The notes below the pieces were generated by a model. The model was given only the letters and a program-made list of their open reading frames with translations. It did not search any database and had not been told where the DNA came from. Positions 11,736 through 22,500 of a stretch of DNA of 64,000 nucleotides are shown here, piece after piece. The translations under genes were made by a program, and so were the position numbers. The stretch covers positions 25,663,772 to 25,727,771 of the forward strand of contig NW_026622874.1 of NCBI RefSeq assembly GCF_023065955.2, in the 5' to 3' direction. The DNA comes from Ursus arctos. Its lineage: Eukaryota > Chordata > Mammalia > Carnivora > Ursidae. The stretch's first letter is position 1; each line of letters opens with the position of its first letter.

Positions 11736-12334
11736 AAAAAATTTTTTTTTGTTAAAGATAAAGCAACAGGATTTGCTGATGGATTGGAGATGAGGTGTGA
11801 GAGAAAAGAGAGGCTAAAGGTTTTTAACCTGATAAAAAGTGATGATCCATGGAAAAGAAAGCGTATTTGGGGGTAAAAAAATTTTGTCCATGCATGTTTG
11901 AAATGCCTACTACAAATCCAAATAGTCAATTAGATATCATTCAGAGGAGACAGGAGACATACTTGAGAGTCATTAGCATACAGATAATATTTATAGCCAT
12001 AGGCTTGAAGAGATTGCCTAGGTAGGCAATGCATGTTGACAGAGAAAGAGATTGGAGGATTCAGCACAGCTGTACTGACCAACATTTAGATGTCACAAAG
12101 AAAAGAATAGCTAGCAGAGGAGATTGGGAAGAATTGCCAGCAGAGTGTGGTTTCCCAGCGAAACCAAGTGAAGAAAGAGCTTTAAGAAGGAATGATCCAC
12201 AATGCCAAATGCTGCTGAGGGGTATGTCAAATCCTGTTGGGAAGTTTAGTAAGATAATGCCTCCTTTGCTGTTATATCATTTCTTGAGGCTGGGAGTGCC
12301 CCTGCTTTCAGCAATTCCTCCTACCTCTTTCTTT

Positions 12335-12550
12335 CTTTTCTTTTTTTTTTCTTTCTTTTTTTTTTAGATATTATTTATTTATTTGACAAAGAGAGACAGT
12401 CAGCGAGAGAGGGAACACAAGCAGGGGGAGTGGGAGAGGAAGAAGCAGACTCCCAGCAGAAGAGCCTGATGTGGGGCTCGATCCCAGAACACTGGGATCA
12501 CGCCCTGAGCTGAAGGCAGACGCTTAAGGCCTGCGCCACCCAGGCGCCCC
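12335..12550 (-). mobile_element. CAN-SINE
   Basis: Complete reverse-oriented SINE with flanking repeat CCTCCTACCTCTTTCT / CCTCCTATCTCTTTCT. Confidence 0.92.
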
Positions 12551-13051
12551 CCTCCTATCTCTTTCTAATTCTTAACTTCTATAGAATAGGAAATTATACA
12601 ACCATGTTTCTTAAAATTATATTCCAAGTAACTGCAAATACATTCTGGAAAGGATGTGAGAGAGTCTCCAATAAGCAAAGTGAATGAACTTTAGTACATG
12701 AATTCTGTAATCTTATTTACTCTCAACTGTGATTAAGGAAGCTGAGGTTCTTGATAACTGAACTCTGAAAAATTATAAATTGTACATAAAAACTAGAAAA
12801 TGATGGAGAATAAAAGTCATAAGCTAGCAATGTTTTAAAGGATAACTATGCCCAAAAGGAAAAACAAACCAAACAAATGACCAAACGCCACCCCATCCCT
12901 CCCAATCATTTGTAACAACAAAAACTTAAGACCTGACAAATTTCTCTTTCAGTAGCAGCTCTGTTAGTTTGGCACTAGTTTTGACAGAGGGACAGAAGAT
13001 AACATAGACATATTAATAAGGATAATTTAATTCAAAATTTAAACAACTTAC
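12551..13051. other. XPR1 intron, nothing else recognised
   Basis: Sequence just past the donor of the first-membrane-helix exon. No repeat is clear. Confidence 0.5.
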
Positions 13052-13133
13052 CGGCAAGCACAAGGGTAATATTCAGTACAATGAATATTCCACAAAATAG
13101 GCCAACTCTAAAAGTAGTCCATGCTGGTGCGGG
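13052..13133 (-). CDS. XPR1: XPR1 coding exon, residues ~228-255, first transmembrane helix
   Basis: The 82-nt exon encodes 27 codons plus the first base of the next: PAPAWTTF followed by the hydrophobic helix [19 protein letters not shown]. The acceptor is TGTCTACAG and the donor is CCG|GTAAGTTG. It leaves in phase 1, so the next exon should start by completing an Ala codon. No continuation is recognisable at lower coordinates in the window, so the following intron is probably longer than 13 kb or runs off the edge. The helix is the first membrane segment of the exporter, right after the cytoplasmic SPX region. Confidence 0.96.
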
Positions 13134-13619
13134 CTGTAGACAGAAAAACAGCATGCTAGGCATAGGGCAAAACACTGCATACATTTAGTATATGCTGTAA
13201 TAAATTAGTAGTATGAGTCCCAAAGCTCTACCATGAAAACAAAAATATTTTATGAACTGAATTTTTTATAAATCAGAACCAAGAAACGTCCTTCATTCTC
13301 CTGTAATATAAAATAGATTTGCCAGTTATTCGAATTCCTTTACAAAAATCTCAGTTCCTAAATAAATAAGAATTTAATCTTCAACACTGAATTATATATA
13401 CACTGAGTTTTTCTTATGGGAGAAATCCAAGTGCAATTTCATTTTTACAATGTATATATCATTATATTTTGTAGGTCACCATTACTCAGAATTCACATAT
13501 TTGGTACTATGAACCATGGAGACAATGGCAAAATTAAGAACACTTGTTTTCTATATTACTTACACTATTAACAACTATTACAACACTAATAAGAGTGGGG
13601 TAACTTAAAGTGAATTTTT
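13134..13619. other. XPR1 intron, unique sequence
   Basis: AT-rich intron immediately upstream (in transcript sense) of the membrane-helix exon. The polypyrimidine tract next to the exon is short. No repeat recognised. Confidence 0.5.
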
Positions 13620-13629
13620 TATAAAGATT

Positions 13630-13664
<35 letters not shown>

Positions 13665-14027
13665 TTAAAGATCTTATTTATTTATTCGACAGAGACAGAG
13701 ACAGCCAGCGAGAGAGGGAACACAAGCAGGGGGAGTGGGAGAGGAAGAAGCAGGCTCATAGCGGAAGAGCCTGATGTGGGGCTCGATCCCGTAACGCCGG
13801 GATCACGCCCTGAGCCGAAGGCAAGCGCCCAACCGCTGTGCCACCCAGGCGCCCCAGATTTTATTTATTTATTTGAACGAGAGAGCACACAAACAGGGTG
13901 AAGGGCAGAGGGAGAAGCAGACTCTCCACTGAGCAGGGAGCCCAATGTGGGACTCGATCCTGAGACTCCGAGATCATGATCTGAGCCGAAGGCAGACCTC
14001 AACCGACTAAGCCACCCAGGCACCCCA
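13620..14027 (-). mobile_element. Older CAN-SINE, outer host of a nested pair
   Basis: Reverse-oriented SINE whose TTTATT-rich tail starts near 13620 and whose body resumes at 13856 (AGATTTTATTTATTTATTTG) and ends CCACCCAGGCACCCC. A second SINE sits in its tail at about 13645-13855. Confidence 0.85.
13645..13855 (-). mobile_element. Young CAN-SINE nested in the tail of an older SINE
   Basis: Young-subfamily SINE (ends CCACCCAGGCGCCCC at 13855), same orientation as its host. Flanking AGATTTTATTTATTTATT copies form the apparent target-site duplication. Confidence 0.88.
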
Positions 14028-14059
14028 ATTTTTTTTATTTCAAATTGGTCTGAATGGAA

Positions 14060-14630
14060 CATAGAAATTCAATTTACTTTATTTATGGTCTTATATTCTG
14101 CAACTATGCTAAACTCACTAATTAGTTCTAGTAGCTACTCTAATGATTCACTGGATTTTTCCACATAGGTTACCATGTCATCAGCAAAAAACTCCACCAG
14201 TTTTAGTTCTTTGTTTCTAATCTGAACGCCTTTTATTTCTTTTTCCTATCCTACTGCACTGGCTAGATTCTCTAGCACAATGCTGAATGAAAGTGGTTAG
14301 AATGAATATCCTTTTTGTCCCTAGTCAGGGAGAAGGTATTCAGAGTTTCACCATTAAATATGATATTAGTTATAGGTTTTTTCATAAATGCCTTTTATTA
14401 GGATGAGAAAGATCTTTTTGTTATTGATTTCCATTCCACTGTGGTCAGAGAATTTATATTCTATGATTTAAATCCTTTTTAGTTTATTGAGACTTATTTT
14501 ATGAAATAGAATATCCTAAATGTTTTTGGTATAATTACTGTGTAGATCTCATTTAATAGATTTTTTTTGATGTAACTATGGCATTTTGGATGAAGTTCTG
14601 TAGTATCCCAGCATACCTGAATCTTCCCAC
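14060..14630 (-). mobile_element. L1 ORF2 fragment, antisense
   Basis: Reads as reverse-strand L1 ORF2: TTATATTCTGCAACTATGCT, GGTTACCATGTCATCAGC, CTTTTATTTCTTTTTCCTAT and the GAGAAGGTATTCAGAGTTTCACC block. Old and broken. Confidence 0.75.
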
Positions 14631-14872
14631 CCTGTATCATTAAATACCTAATCATAATCATTTGGTGATTGTAACATGAAAGAAATACCTCACCTTAATA
14701 ATTTGGGGAGACCAAGAAGTTAGCATGTCGATAAGAATAAACAAGAGAAGGAATACAGCATGATAAGAGAAAGGTAGGAAGGCATCACAATTCATTCATC
14801 GTGAAGTGAGATCTGGCACTGAATTTTTCAAAAACAAAATAACAATAGTAATAACTACTTTAAAAACCTGGC

Positions 14873-15071
14873 TGTATGTATGTATGTATGTATGTATTTA
14901 AAGGAGAGAGAGAGACAGTAGGGTTGGAGGGCAGAAGGAGATGAAGAGAGAGAATCTTAAGTAGGCTCCACACCCAGCACAGAGCCTGATGCAGGGCTCA
15001 GTCTCAAGACCCTGAAATCATAACCTAAGCCAAAATCATGAGCCAGACTAACTGAACCACCCAGACGTCCC
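14873..15071 (-). mobile_element. CAN-SINE with an expanded TGTA tail
   Basis: Reverse-oriented SINE. In place of the usual TTTATT tail it starts with (TGTA)n at 14873-14896, a microsatellite grown from the tail. It lies about 110 bp past the donor of the 15183 XPR1 exon. Confidence 0.85.
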
Positions 15072-15182
15072 TGACATATTTTTTAAAGTAATGAAACAAG
15101 TATGTTTTATCAACTAAACAGATTGTGTTGATTATTAAATAGACAAAACCAACCAACCAAACAACTGGAAGCAAATACTAAC

Positions 15183-15266
15183 CTGAGCAGCTCCCAAAGG
15201 GGGGACACGTAAACGCTTCATAGCTTTTTGTCGGTCACCATCTTCAAGTTCATTAGTCACTACAGC
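15183..15266 (-). CDS. XPR1: XPR1 coding exon, residues ~200-227, end of SPX region
   Basis: The 84-nt exon (28 codons, phase 0) encodes [20 protein letters not shown] followed by VPPLGAAQ. The acceptor ends CCTAG and the donor is CAG|GTTAGT. It links the SPX domain to the first membrane helix. Leu218 of the human numbering, another site of reported brain-calcification mutation (L218S), is Leu here. The acceptor polypyrimidine tract is modest, but the phase fit on both sides leaves no doubt about the boundaries. Confidence 0.96.
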
Positions 15267-15524
15267 CTAGGAAGACACATTCAATTTTGACACACGTTAT
15301 ACTAATCTTGACTAATACATAAATAATTCTGAACCATTTATATACATGATATTCTGATAACCTCTTGGTGAATGTATAGTGACAAAGAAAAAGTCATGAG
15401 TAAGAATATCGTATTCAAAGCTAGCAACTAATTACAAAAGGAGAATACAGATGAGGAACTATTCATTAAAAATAAGACATTAGTGCTATTGAAAACACGT
15501 GGTACATAAGTGAGATTACTATAC

Positions 15525-15674
15525 CTCAGTTTCGGAGATGAGCTGGTTGATTTTCTTGCACGTATAAAATGGGGCCACTTCAACATGAGCCACTCGCCAA
15601 TCTGCTCCACGAGAAGTTTCCAGGATTTTGTCATGCTTTTTGAGGATTTTTCGAAACCCTGTAAAATTCAGATT
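15525..15674 (-). CDS. XPR1: XPR1 coding exon, SPX domain residues ~150-199 with the phosphate-sensing lysines
   Basis: The exon is exactly 50 codons in phase 0, from [16 protein letters not shown] to [11 protein letters not shown]. The acceptor is TTTCTGTAG and the donor is GAG|GTATAG. It contains the conserved SPX signature [10 protein letters not shown]. Its Lys158, Lys161, Lys162 and Lys165 (human numbering) form the basic surface known in SPX domains to bind inositol pyrophosphates; all are intact. The following intron is only 258 bp, very short against its neighbours. The splice sites and phase agree with the flanking exons, so confidence is high. Confidence 0.97.
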
Positions 15675-15835
15675 CTACAGAAAGAAATGAGAAAAACTAT
15701 AATTTTCACCACCATAAAAGAAGAAAAATAATAAGCATGATGCATTGATGAGCTGATTGATGACTGAGTACTAACGGAAATGGCAATGCTTTCATATAAG
15801 CATTTACTACTAAAAGGATAAGACTCTTCTTTCTT

Positions 15836-16032
15836 GGGGTACCTGGATGGCACAGATGGTTAAGCGACTGACTCTCAGTTTCAGCTCAGGTTGTGATCTC
15901 AGGGTAGTGAGATTGAGCCCCACATCAGGCTCCATGCTCAGTGAGGAGTCTGCTTGAAACTCTCTCTCCCTCTCCTTCTGTCCTTCCCCACCACATGCTC
16001 TCTCTCATAAATAAATCTTAAAAAAGAAAAAA
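15836..16032 (+). mobile_element. CAN-SINE in the XPR1 intron
   Basis: Complete SINE with perfect 13-bp target-site duplication ACTCTTCTTTCTT at 15823-15835 and 16033-16045. It lies 161 bp upstream (in transcript sense) of the 15674 exon edge. Confidence 0.93.
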
Positions 16033-16045
16033 ACTCTTCTTTCTT

Positions 16046-18228
16046 ATTCCATCTATTTCAAGGTAGTATGCCATCAGTAATAAAAGAAACCCTAAACTAT
16101 GAACCCTATGATTCCTATTTCAAGTAAATTAATGGAAGTCTTAAACTAAAAACATTCTTATTTCTATTTTCTTATGTACAATTATTCTCAAAAAGGCTAA
16201 TTTATATAATTTTGCTTCATGATCAAAAGGATACTACCAGAAAATATTTTGGATTTATCATACACTGAATACATTAGTTCTTTGTTTTTTGAAGGACTGG
16301 TGTAGCTATATATTTTCCCCCTACTATGCAAGCATGTATGAACCAGCACAGAAAATGAAAGATCATCTATTTCTTTTAACTTCATTTTGCTTCCATCCAT
16401 TCTCAGTTTGGGGATGGGGGTGCAAAAAGAATAACAGTGATCATACATACAGAGTTTTGCTGATAACGGATAGGAGCTTGCACTCCTCCACCATTTCTAT
16501 AATATCAAAATACTACACTTTTCTACATTCTCAAATTGTTGTTCTTTGATACATGCAAAAAAGCAGGATACTGTGGATTTGCATGGTTCTTTAAACCAGA
16601 GATCTCCCAAATTTGCTAATCACATATCCCTATCAGTAAAAAAATTGAGCACTTACTCCAAATTAGACTTTGCTTCCTTACTAATTTTGTTTATAATTTT
16701 TGTCTCATACTTTAACAAATCATCTTAAGCTCTCCTAGGGGTACATACACCGTGATTTAGAGACTGCTTTCAATTAATTTTCCTTTCTCCTCACTACCAA
16801 TATATATTCTTACAGAACAGCCAGCCTTAAAGAATAGAGAATAGAACAGAACTTTTATAATTAACAACTATTTTTGTTTTCCCAAGGAGCTTTTTATAAT
16901 GACCCCAAACAAAAGCTTCTGGGAAAGTTAATAAAATAAAATTTAACAAAGGTGTTTCTCTGCAACACATAAGCACAATCAATGAAATATGAAATGTTAA
17001 TGTTTTATAGCATTAAAAGAAAGAAGAAATACATTTTTGTTTCTTTTTAAATATAAATTATAAAGCTACAGATAAATTTCAAAGGAAAGGAATTTATCAT
17101 CATATAGTTTACTATTCTTCTAAAATTATTTTCCAACTGGGTTCTTCTTTGAATGATAAAATATTAAATTACCAAGGAAGGTAGAATTATGAAAGGGAAA
17201 GAGAGGGAAATAAGTACATGCATTAACAACTTAGATTACTGCAGCTATGAGACTATAATGACTTTTTATTTTAAAATTCCAATATTTACCCCTAGAATAC
17301 TTTTGTTATATAACCATTAGTTTTTATATAATGTTTTATATAACCACTGATTAGAAGTACTAATCACAATAACAAAATGGAAAAAGAATAGTATGTAAGG
17401 TCTCTTTAAAGATTAGATGCTTTTGCCTATTTAAATGTTTTATTATTGAACAAATCTGTTTTTCAATAAATTTGTTATAGATTTAAATATGTAAACAAAT
17501 TTAAATATGTAAAAAAATCTGTGAAGAATTAGAAATGAATAAAAGACTTCTATTTCCATAGTTTAGTGTACATGGTAATTCAACTTTTCAGATTGGGTTT
17601 TAAAACTGTTGAGTGATATATCACAGTAGCCTAGATATTCAGTCTCTATACATATTTGCTGTGACCTAATTTCTTTCGCAAGATATTTTTCAACTTTTTA
17701 AAAAAAAATTTATTTTCATTCTAATGTAGTTAAGTGTTATAATAGTCCCAGGTATACAATATAATGATCCAGTACTTACATAAAGTTTTTTTTAAATAGA
17801 GTTATGTTACAGTCTATGGATAATACAATTGGAAGGATTCTTAGTGGCAAGTTGTAAAGTTAATATCTTTTATATTATTAGTGTTAGTTTCAGGAAAGTT
17901 AACTAATTGCCTTTGTGGAAATTTTGTTATAGGCTTGGAGGAATGTAAAGCTCTTACATAGCCAGCAGTGGCTGGATATATATAATATATATATATTTTC
18001 TTATATACATAATTTCTTATATATATAAGACATATATAATTTATTTCTACTTACTACTATCAGAGATGACTCTAAAAATAGGAAGTAAAACATGAATCAA
18101 GGGTTACTTGTGCACACTGTACAAAACGTTTTGGAAAACTGATCTTCAAAAGTAGAAGTCTTATTAACACAATTTTGCCACCCTTGATATATGGTTTCTA
18201 ACCAATAAGAACATCTGAAATCACACTA
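16046..18228. other. AT-rich XPR1 intron
   Basis: Mostly unique, very AT-rich. A probable antisense L1 3' fragment is at 17700-17800 and an AT dyad region at 17960-18045. Nothing else recognised. Confidence 0.5.
17700..17800 (-). mobile_element. Possible L1 3' end, antisense
   Basis: AAATTTATTTTCATTCTAAT, then AAGTGTTATAATAGTCCCAG and GTATACAATATAATGATCCA resemble the reverse strand of the carnivore L1 3' end. Short and diverged. Confidence 0.4.
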
Positions 18229-18243
18229 AGAACCTAAAAAATA

Positions 18244-18450
18244 GGAGCGCCTGGGTGGCACAGCGGTTAAGCGTCTGCCTTCGGCTCAGGGCGTGATCCC
18301 GGCGTTGTGGGATCGAGCCCCACATCAGGCTCCTCTGCTATGAGCCTGCTTCTTCCTCTCCCACTCCCCCTGCTTGTGTTCCCTCTCTCGCTGGCTGTCT
18401 CTCTCTCTCTGTCAAATAAATAAAATCTTTAAAAAAAAAAAAAAAAAAAA
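18244..18450 (+). mobile_element. Young CAN-SINE near an XPR1 exon
   Basis: Complete SINE of the young subfamily with perfect 15-bp duplication AGAACCTAAAAAATA at 18229-18243 and 18451-18465. It is antisense to XPR1, 124 bp beyond the donor at 18574. Confidence 0.95.
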
Positions 18451-18573
18451 AGAACCTAAAAAATAATAATGACATGCTAAAGATTTTCCTTTTTGGATCG
18501 GCCCATTAGTATAGTTCAAGGTTAATTCCAAATTTCTCGATTCTTTGAAGGTTCCATTTTCCAGGATAAGTAC

Positions 18574-18797
18574 CTGATAGTTCTGCAGCAGGATAAGACT
18601 GAGGTAGAACTCGCTGAAGGCCAGTTTAAGGTCTTTAATATTCCTATGTTGGACACGTTCCTCATGGGACAAGTGGAAGACTGGCTTCCTGCGCTGTCGC
18701 AGTGTAGTAACACCAGTGCTCTCTTTCTGTGCATCCAGTGATGACTGAAGCTCATTCTGAAGCGTAGCAAATCTGCGCTGAGCCTCTGCAAGCTTTT
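18574..18797 (-). CDS. XPR1: XPR1 coding exon, SPX domain residues ~75-149
   Basis: The 224-nt exon begins with two bases completing Glu-75 and then encodes 74 codons, from [17 protein letters not shown] to [17 protein letters not shown]. The acceptor is TTTTTATAG and the donor is CAG|GTACTT. It covers the long helical middle of the SPX domain, including the basic stretch LRQRRKP. By known human numbering, the last part contains Ser136, Leu140 and Leu145, positions reported as mutated in primary familial brain calcification; all three have the normal residue here. An antisense SINE lies 124 bp beyond the donor in the downstream intron. The reading frame stays open past the donor for about 27 codons before meeting a stop, which is chance and not an alternative end. 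Confidence 0.97.
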
Positions 18798-19084
18798 CTA
18801 TAAAAACAAAAACCAAAAAAGAAACCAGCATTTCAAATCATCAAGATAAAAAAGCTGGTAAAGTTCTCACAGACTTTTGGTTTTTTACTTTTTATTCTGG
18901 TCTGTTTCCCTAAAATTTCTAGGAAAAAAATATGACATGTAATATTTAGAACTAGATAGGAAAAAAACCATTTTGGTATAACATTTCATTCTATCGTTCT
19001 ATCCCACACTTCCCTCCCTGCAAAACCTCAAGTGTACCCTTTGTTTTTACAGATGAAGACACAGAATCTAAAAAGCCACTGAAA

Positions 19085-19870
19085 GTGAGAATGCAAAATG
19101 GTACAGCCACATAATTTGGAAAACAGTTTGTCAATTCTCAAAAAGTTAAACAGAGTCAGTTACATTAAGATCCAGCAATTTCACTCCTAGGTATATATGT
19201 TCACACAAAAACTTGTACATATACACGAATTTGTATTCACAATAGTGGAATACAACCTAAATGTTCATTAACTGATGAAAGGATAAGCAAAATACAGCAT
19301 GTATATTATATAATGGAATATTATTCAGTCATAAAGAAGAATGAAGTACTGGGGGTGCCTGTACTGGGTGGCTCAGATGGTTAAGCGTCTGCCTTCGGCC
19401 TCAGGTCATGATCCCAGGGTCCTGGGATGGAGCCCCACATAGGGCTCCCTGCTCAGCGGGGAGTCTGCTTCTCCCTCTCCCTCTACTGTCTCCCCTGCTT
19501 GTGTTCTCTCACTCTGTCAAAAAAATAAATAAAGTCTTTAAAAAGAAAAAAGAATGAAGTACTGATACATACTATAACATGAATGAATCTTAAAGAAATC
19601 ATGGTAAGTGAAAGAAGCCAGACACAAAATGCCACATAGTGTCTTATTATTCCATTTCTATGAAATGTTCAGAACAGGCAAATCCAGAGACAGGAAGATT
19701 TGTGGTTCCCAGGGTCTAGGGCACAGGAAGAAAAAGGAGTGACTGTTAATGGGCATAGAATCCTTTGGGGGTGATGAAAATGTTCTGGACTTATATAATG
19801 GTGATGGTTGTACAACCTTGTGAATATTCATAATTTGAATCTCTCTCCTCAGGAATAGCTAAGTCTTTTT
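19085..19870 (+). mobile_element. L1 3' fragment split by a SINE
   Basis: Old L1 3' region: GTGAGAATGCAAAATGGTAC, CACTCCTAGGTATATATG, ATTATTCAGTCATAAAGAAG, then after the SINE TTCTATGAAATGTTCAGAAC and GGGGGTGATGAAAATGTTCTG. Confidence 0.85.
19352..19549 (+). mobile_element. CAN-SINE inside L1
   Basis: Flanked by AAGAATGAAGTACTG at 19337-19351 and from 19550. Its head reads GGGGTGCCTGTACTGGGTGG, with a few extra bases against other copies. Confidence 0.92.
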
Positions 19871-20059
19871 TAAGGGCTCATGTGAGTAGGTCAGGCTCAC
19901 CCAGGATAATCACCCATTCTTAAAGTCAACTGATTTGGGACCTTAATTACAGCTGCAAAATCCCTTCATAGCAACACCTAGGTAGATGTTTGACTGAATA
20001 ACTGGGAGAAGGTAGAGAATACACTATGGAGGAAGGGATCTTAGACTCCACCTTAGAAT

Positions 20060-21700
20060 TATGCCTACCATGTATCTCTGAACTGAAGCAAATTTCTGGA
20101 GACTCCAAATGCCACTCAGTCCAGCAGTCAAATGGAGATCTACAGTGTTTAGGTGACAGATGAAATATTAACCCAGGTTTAATTCACAGGGGACCCAGGT
20201 GGTCCATAGACTCACATTATGATTGCTTTCTCCGTTTCAAAATGTATAATTGGAGTAGAAACACCAGGATACTTGTAGAAATCTCCATGTTGACTGTGAC
20301 CCAGGGGTAAAAGCCATTATTGTAGGAAGGACTAATGGAAGTTTCTAGAACTTCTCCCTATCAAGATAATAACCAAGAAGCAAAAGCTCATCCAGAGGTT
20401 AGTGCCATCACCAGAGACTTGAAAGATGCAGGGACGTTGATATCTATTCACAACCCTATTTAATTTATCTGTTTAGTCTGTGCAGAAGTTGGATGGATCT
20501 TGAAAAATGACTGGATTATAGCAAATTCAATCAAGTGGTCACTCTGATGGCAGCTATTATTTAAATGTGGTATCATCACTGGAGCAAATCAACAGAGCCC
20601 AAAGGATCTCGTATGCAGCCATGCAACTAACAGTGCACCTTCTCATCTGGCAACAGACACCTGCATGGTCTCTGAGCCCCAGAAATGGCACCATTCCCCA
20701 TCAATACTGGTCAGCCACCTAGTGCCAGGTTGAATGCACTGGATGCCTTCTATCATGCAGGGGGCAGAGATCTGTCCTCTCTGGAATAAATGTATTCTTG
20801 ATATGGTTGTACATTCCCTGCTCATAATGTTCCCACCTAGCACCACTATCAATTGGAATGCCTTATCCATTTTCATGGTATTCTACACAGCTTTGTTTCT
20901 GATCAGGACATTCATTTCACAGCAAAAGTTGTAAAGCAACAAGCATATGCATGGAATAAAATGGTCTTACCACATACCCAGAAATTGCTGGCCTAAAGAG
21001 AGACTTAACAAAGTGAGTTAGGAGACAATACTCTGTAAGAATTGGGTTCTGTCTTACAGGACGCAGTATTAAGACCATTATATTTATTGGTGCTTTCACA
21101 AACACAGAAAAGTACAGAGCCTAGGAATCAAGGGATCAAAGTGGGAGTGGCTCCTCTCACTACTATACCAAAAAAATCACTCACTTAATTTTTGCTTCCC
21201 AATCTGCAACTTGAACTTTGCCTATTGGTTAGTTCTCAGTGGAAAATGCTTCTTTCAGAGGAATACAATAATGGTTCTACTGAATTGGAAGATGAGACTG
21301 CCACCTGGCCATTTTGGGCTCATCGTACCCCTGAACTAGTAGGCAAAGAAGCTGTTTACTGGTTAGTGATTGATTTGATTACCAAGGGGAAAGTGAATTG
21401 TCGATACACAATAGGAGCATGGAGGATTGTGTCCATAACCCAGGAGACTCTCTGGAACACATCCTAGTATTTCCATGACAAGTAATAAAAGTTGATGGAA
21501 AACGACAGAAATCAAAGAAAAGAATTATTGAGGATTCAGATCCTTCAGGAATTAAAGTTTGGGTCATCCCATCCAGTAAAAAACCCCAGCCAACTGGGCT
21601 TCTGGCTGAGGGGAAAGAAAATATGGAATGAGTAGTGGGAAAAGCAAATCACAGGCATCAACTATGGCCTCTTGACCTTGTTGCTCTTTTACATAGCTCA
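20060..21700 (+). mobile_element. ERV-L internal remnant (pol, integrase end)
   Basis: About 1.6 kb resembling the 3' pol region of ERV-L type endogenous retroviruses. Recognised blocks are CCCATCAATACTGGTCAGCC, TAGTAGGCAAAGAAGC, GGTCATCCCATCCAGTAAAA and AATATGGAATGAGTAGTGGG. It is fragmented by stops and frameshifts; the longest open piece is 91 codons (21192-21467). No LTR was found attached on either side. Family assigned from memory of ERV-L sequence, so moderate confidence. Confidence 0.6.
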
Positions 21701-21861
21701 TATTTTCCTCTCTATCTCTTTTTACGGTATTCTGGATAACTACTTCAGCTCTATGTTCAAGTGTATAAACTTTCTCTTAATCTCCACCTGACAGGTTTAA
21801 CTAATTAAGATATTAATTTCAGTGCTTATATTTTCATTTTAAAAGTTCTAATTGGTTATTT

Positions 21862-22260
21862 TATTTTTAAAATTTTATTTATTTGAGGGGCGCCTGGGTG
21901 GCACAGCGGTTAAGCGTCTGCCTTCGGCTCAGGGCGTGATCCCGGCGTTACAGGATCGAGCCCCACGTCAGGCTCCTCCACTATGAGACTGCTTCTTCCT
22001 CTCCCACTCCCCCTGCTTGTGTTCCCTCTCTCGCTGGCTGTCTCTATCTCTGTCAAATAAATAAATAAAAAATCTTTAAAAAAAAATTATTTATTTGAGA
22101 GAGAGAGAGAGAGAACAAGCACGACTGGGGGGAGGGGCAGAGGGAGAAGGAGCAGCAGACTCCCTTTGCCGAGCAGGGAGCACTGCGCCAGCTGATCCCA
22201 GGACCCTGAGATAACAACATGAGCAGACACTTAACCCACTAAGCCACCCAAGGCACTCCT
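21862..22260 (-). mobile_element. Older CAN-SINE hosting a younger one
   Basis: Reverse-oriented SINE flanked by CTAATTGGTTATTT at 21848 and 22261. A plus-strand SINE (21888-22086) splits its tail. The head AAGCCACCCAAGGCACTCCT is degenerate. Confidence 0.88.
21888..22086 (+). mobile_element. Young CAN-SINE nested in an opposite-strand SINE
   Basis: Complete young SINE flanked by TTATTTATTTGAG at 21875-21887 and 22087-22099. It lies opposite to its host, so the pair has inverted-repeat potential. Confidence 0.92.
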
Positions 22261-22500
22261 CTAATTGGTTATTTCAAAAACTCAGTTTTGATAGTTTCTT
22301 TTTGTGCATGGTTTTGATACTCTTTTTTAGGTCTTTAACCATACTAAGCATGTACTTTATTTTGTATCTAATAATTCTGCATATTTTATGTAGCATTTTA
22401 CTGTTTTGTAGTGAGAGGTATTCAGAATTTTTTCCTGGTCTTCCATATTATAAGAAAGAGAACAATTCACCTATCTTCAAGTCTCACACTGAAAAGGAAA

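Larger units (their letters stand above)
10650..12300 (-). mobile_element. Long L2 LINE remnant, interrupted
   Basis: Antisense L2 over about 1.6 kb: GCTGGAGATACAATGGTGAAC, GGAAGGCCTTAGTGAAGAAG, GGTCTTCCAGGCCATAG, and after an interruption GAGTCATTAGCATACAG and GCCAAGTGAAGAAAG-like phrases. An L1 3' end (11495-11660) and a SINE tail piece interrupt it, so these are younger. Confidence 0.75.
21700..22500 (-). mobile_element. Possible old L1M antisense sequence, host of nested SINEs
   Basis: TTCATTTTAAAAGTTCTAATTGG before, and TAGTTTCTTTTTGTGCATGG after the SINE block, resemble antisense L1M text. Weak; the region may be unique. Confidence 0.3.

Noticed and set aside
17960..18045. AT-rich dyad as a possible matrix-attachment or origin site
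   Set aside because: TATATATA-type runs give palindromes by composition alone; no independent support.
18412..18831. 139-codon minus-strand ORF covering an XPR1 exon and continuing into a SINE
   Set aside because: Only 18574-18797 is exon. The rest is the open frame running through acceptor flank, donor flank and the SINE tail. Canonical splice sites define the exon.
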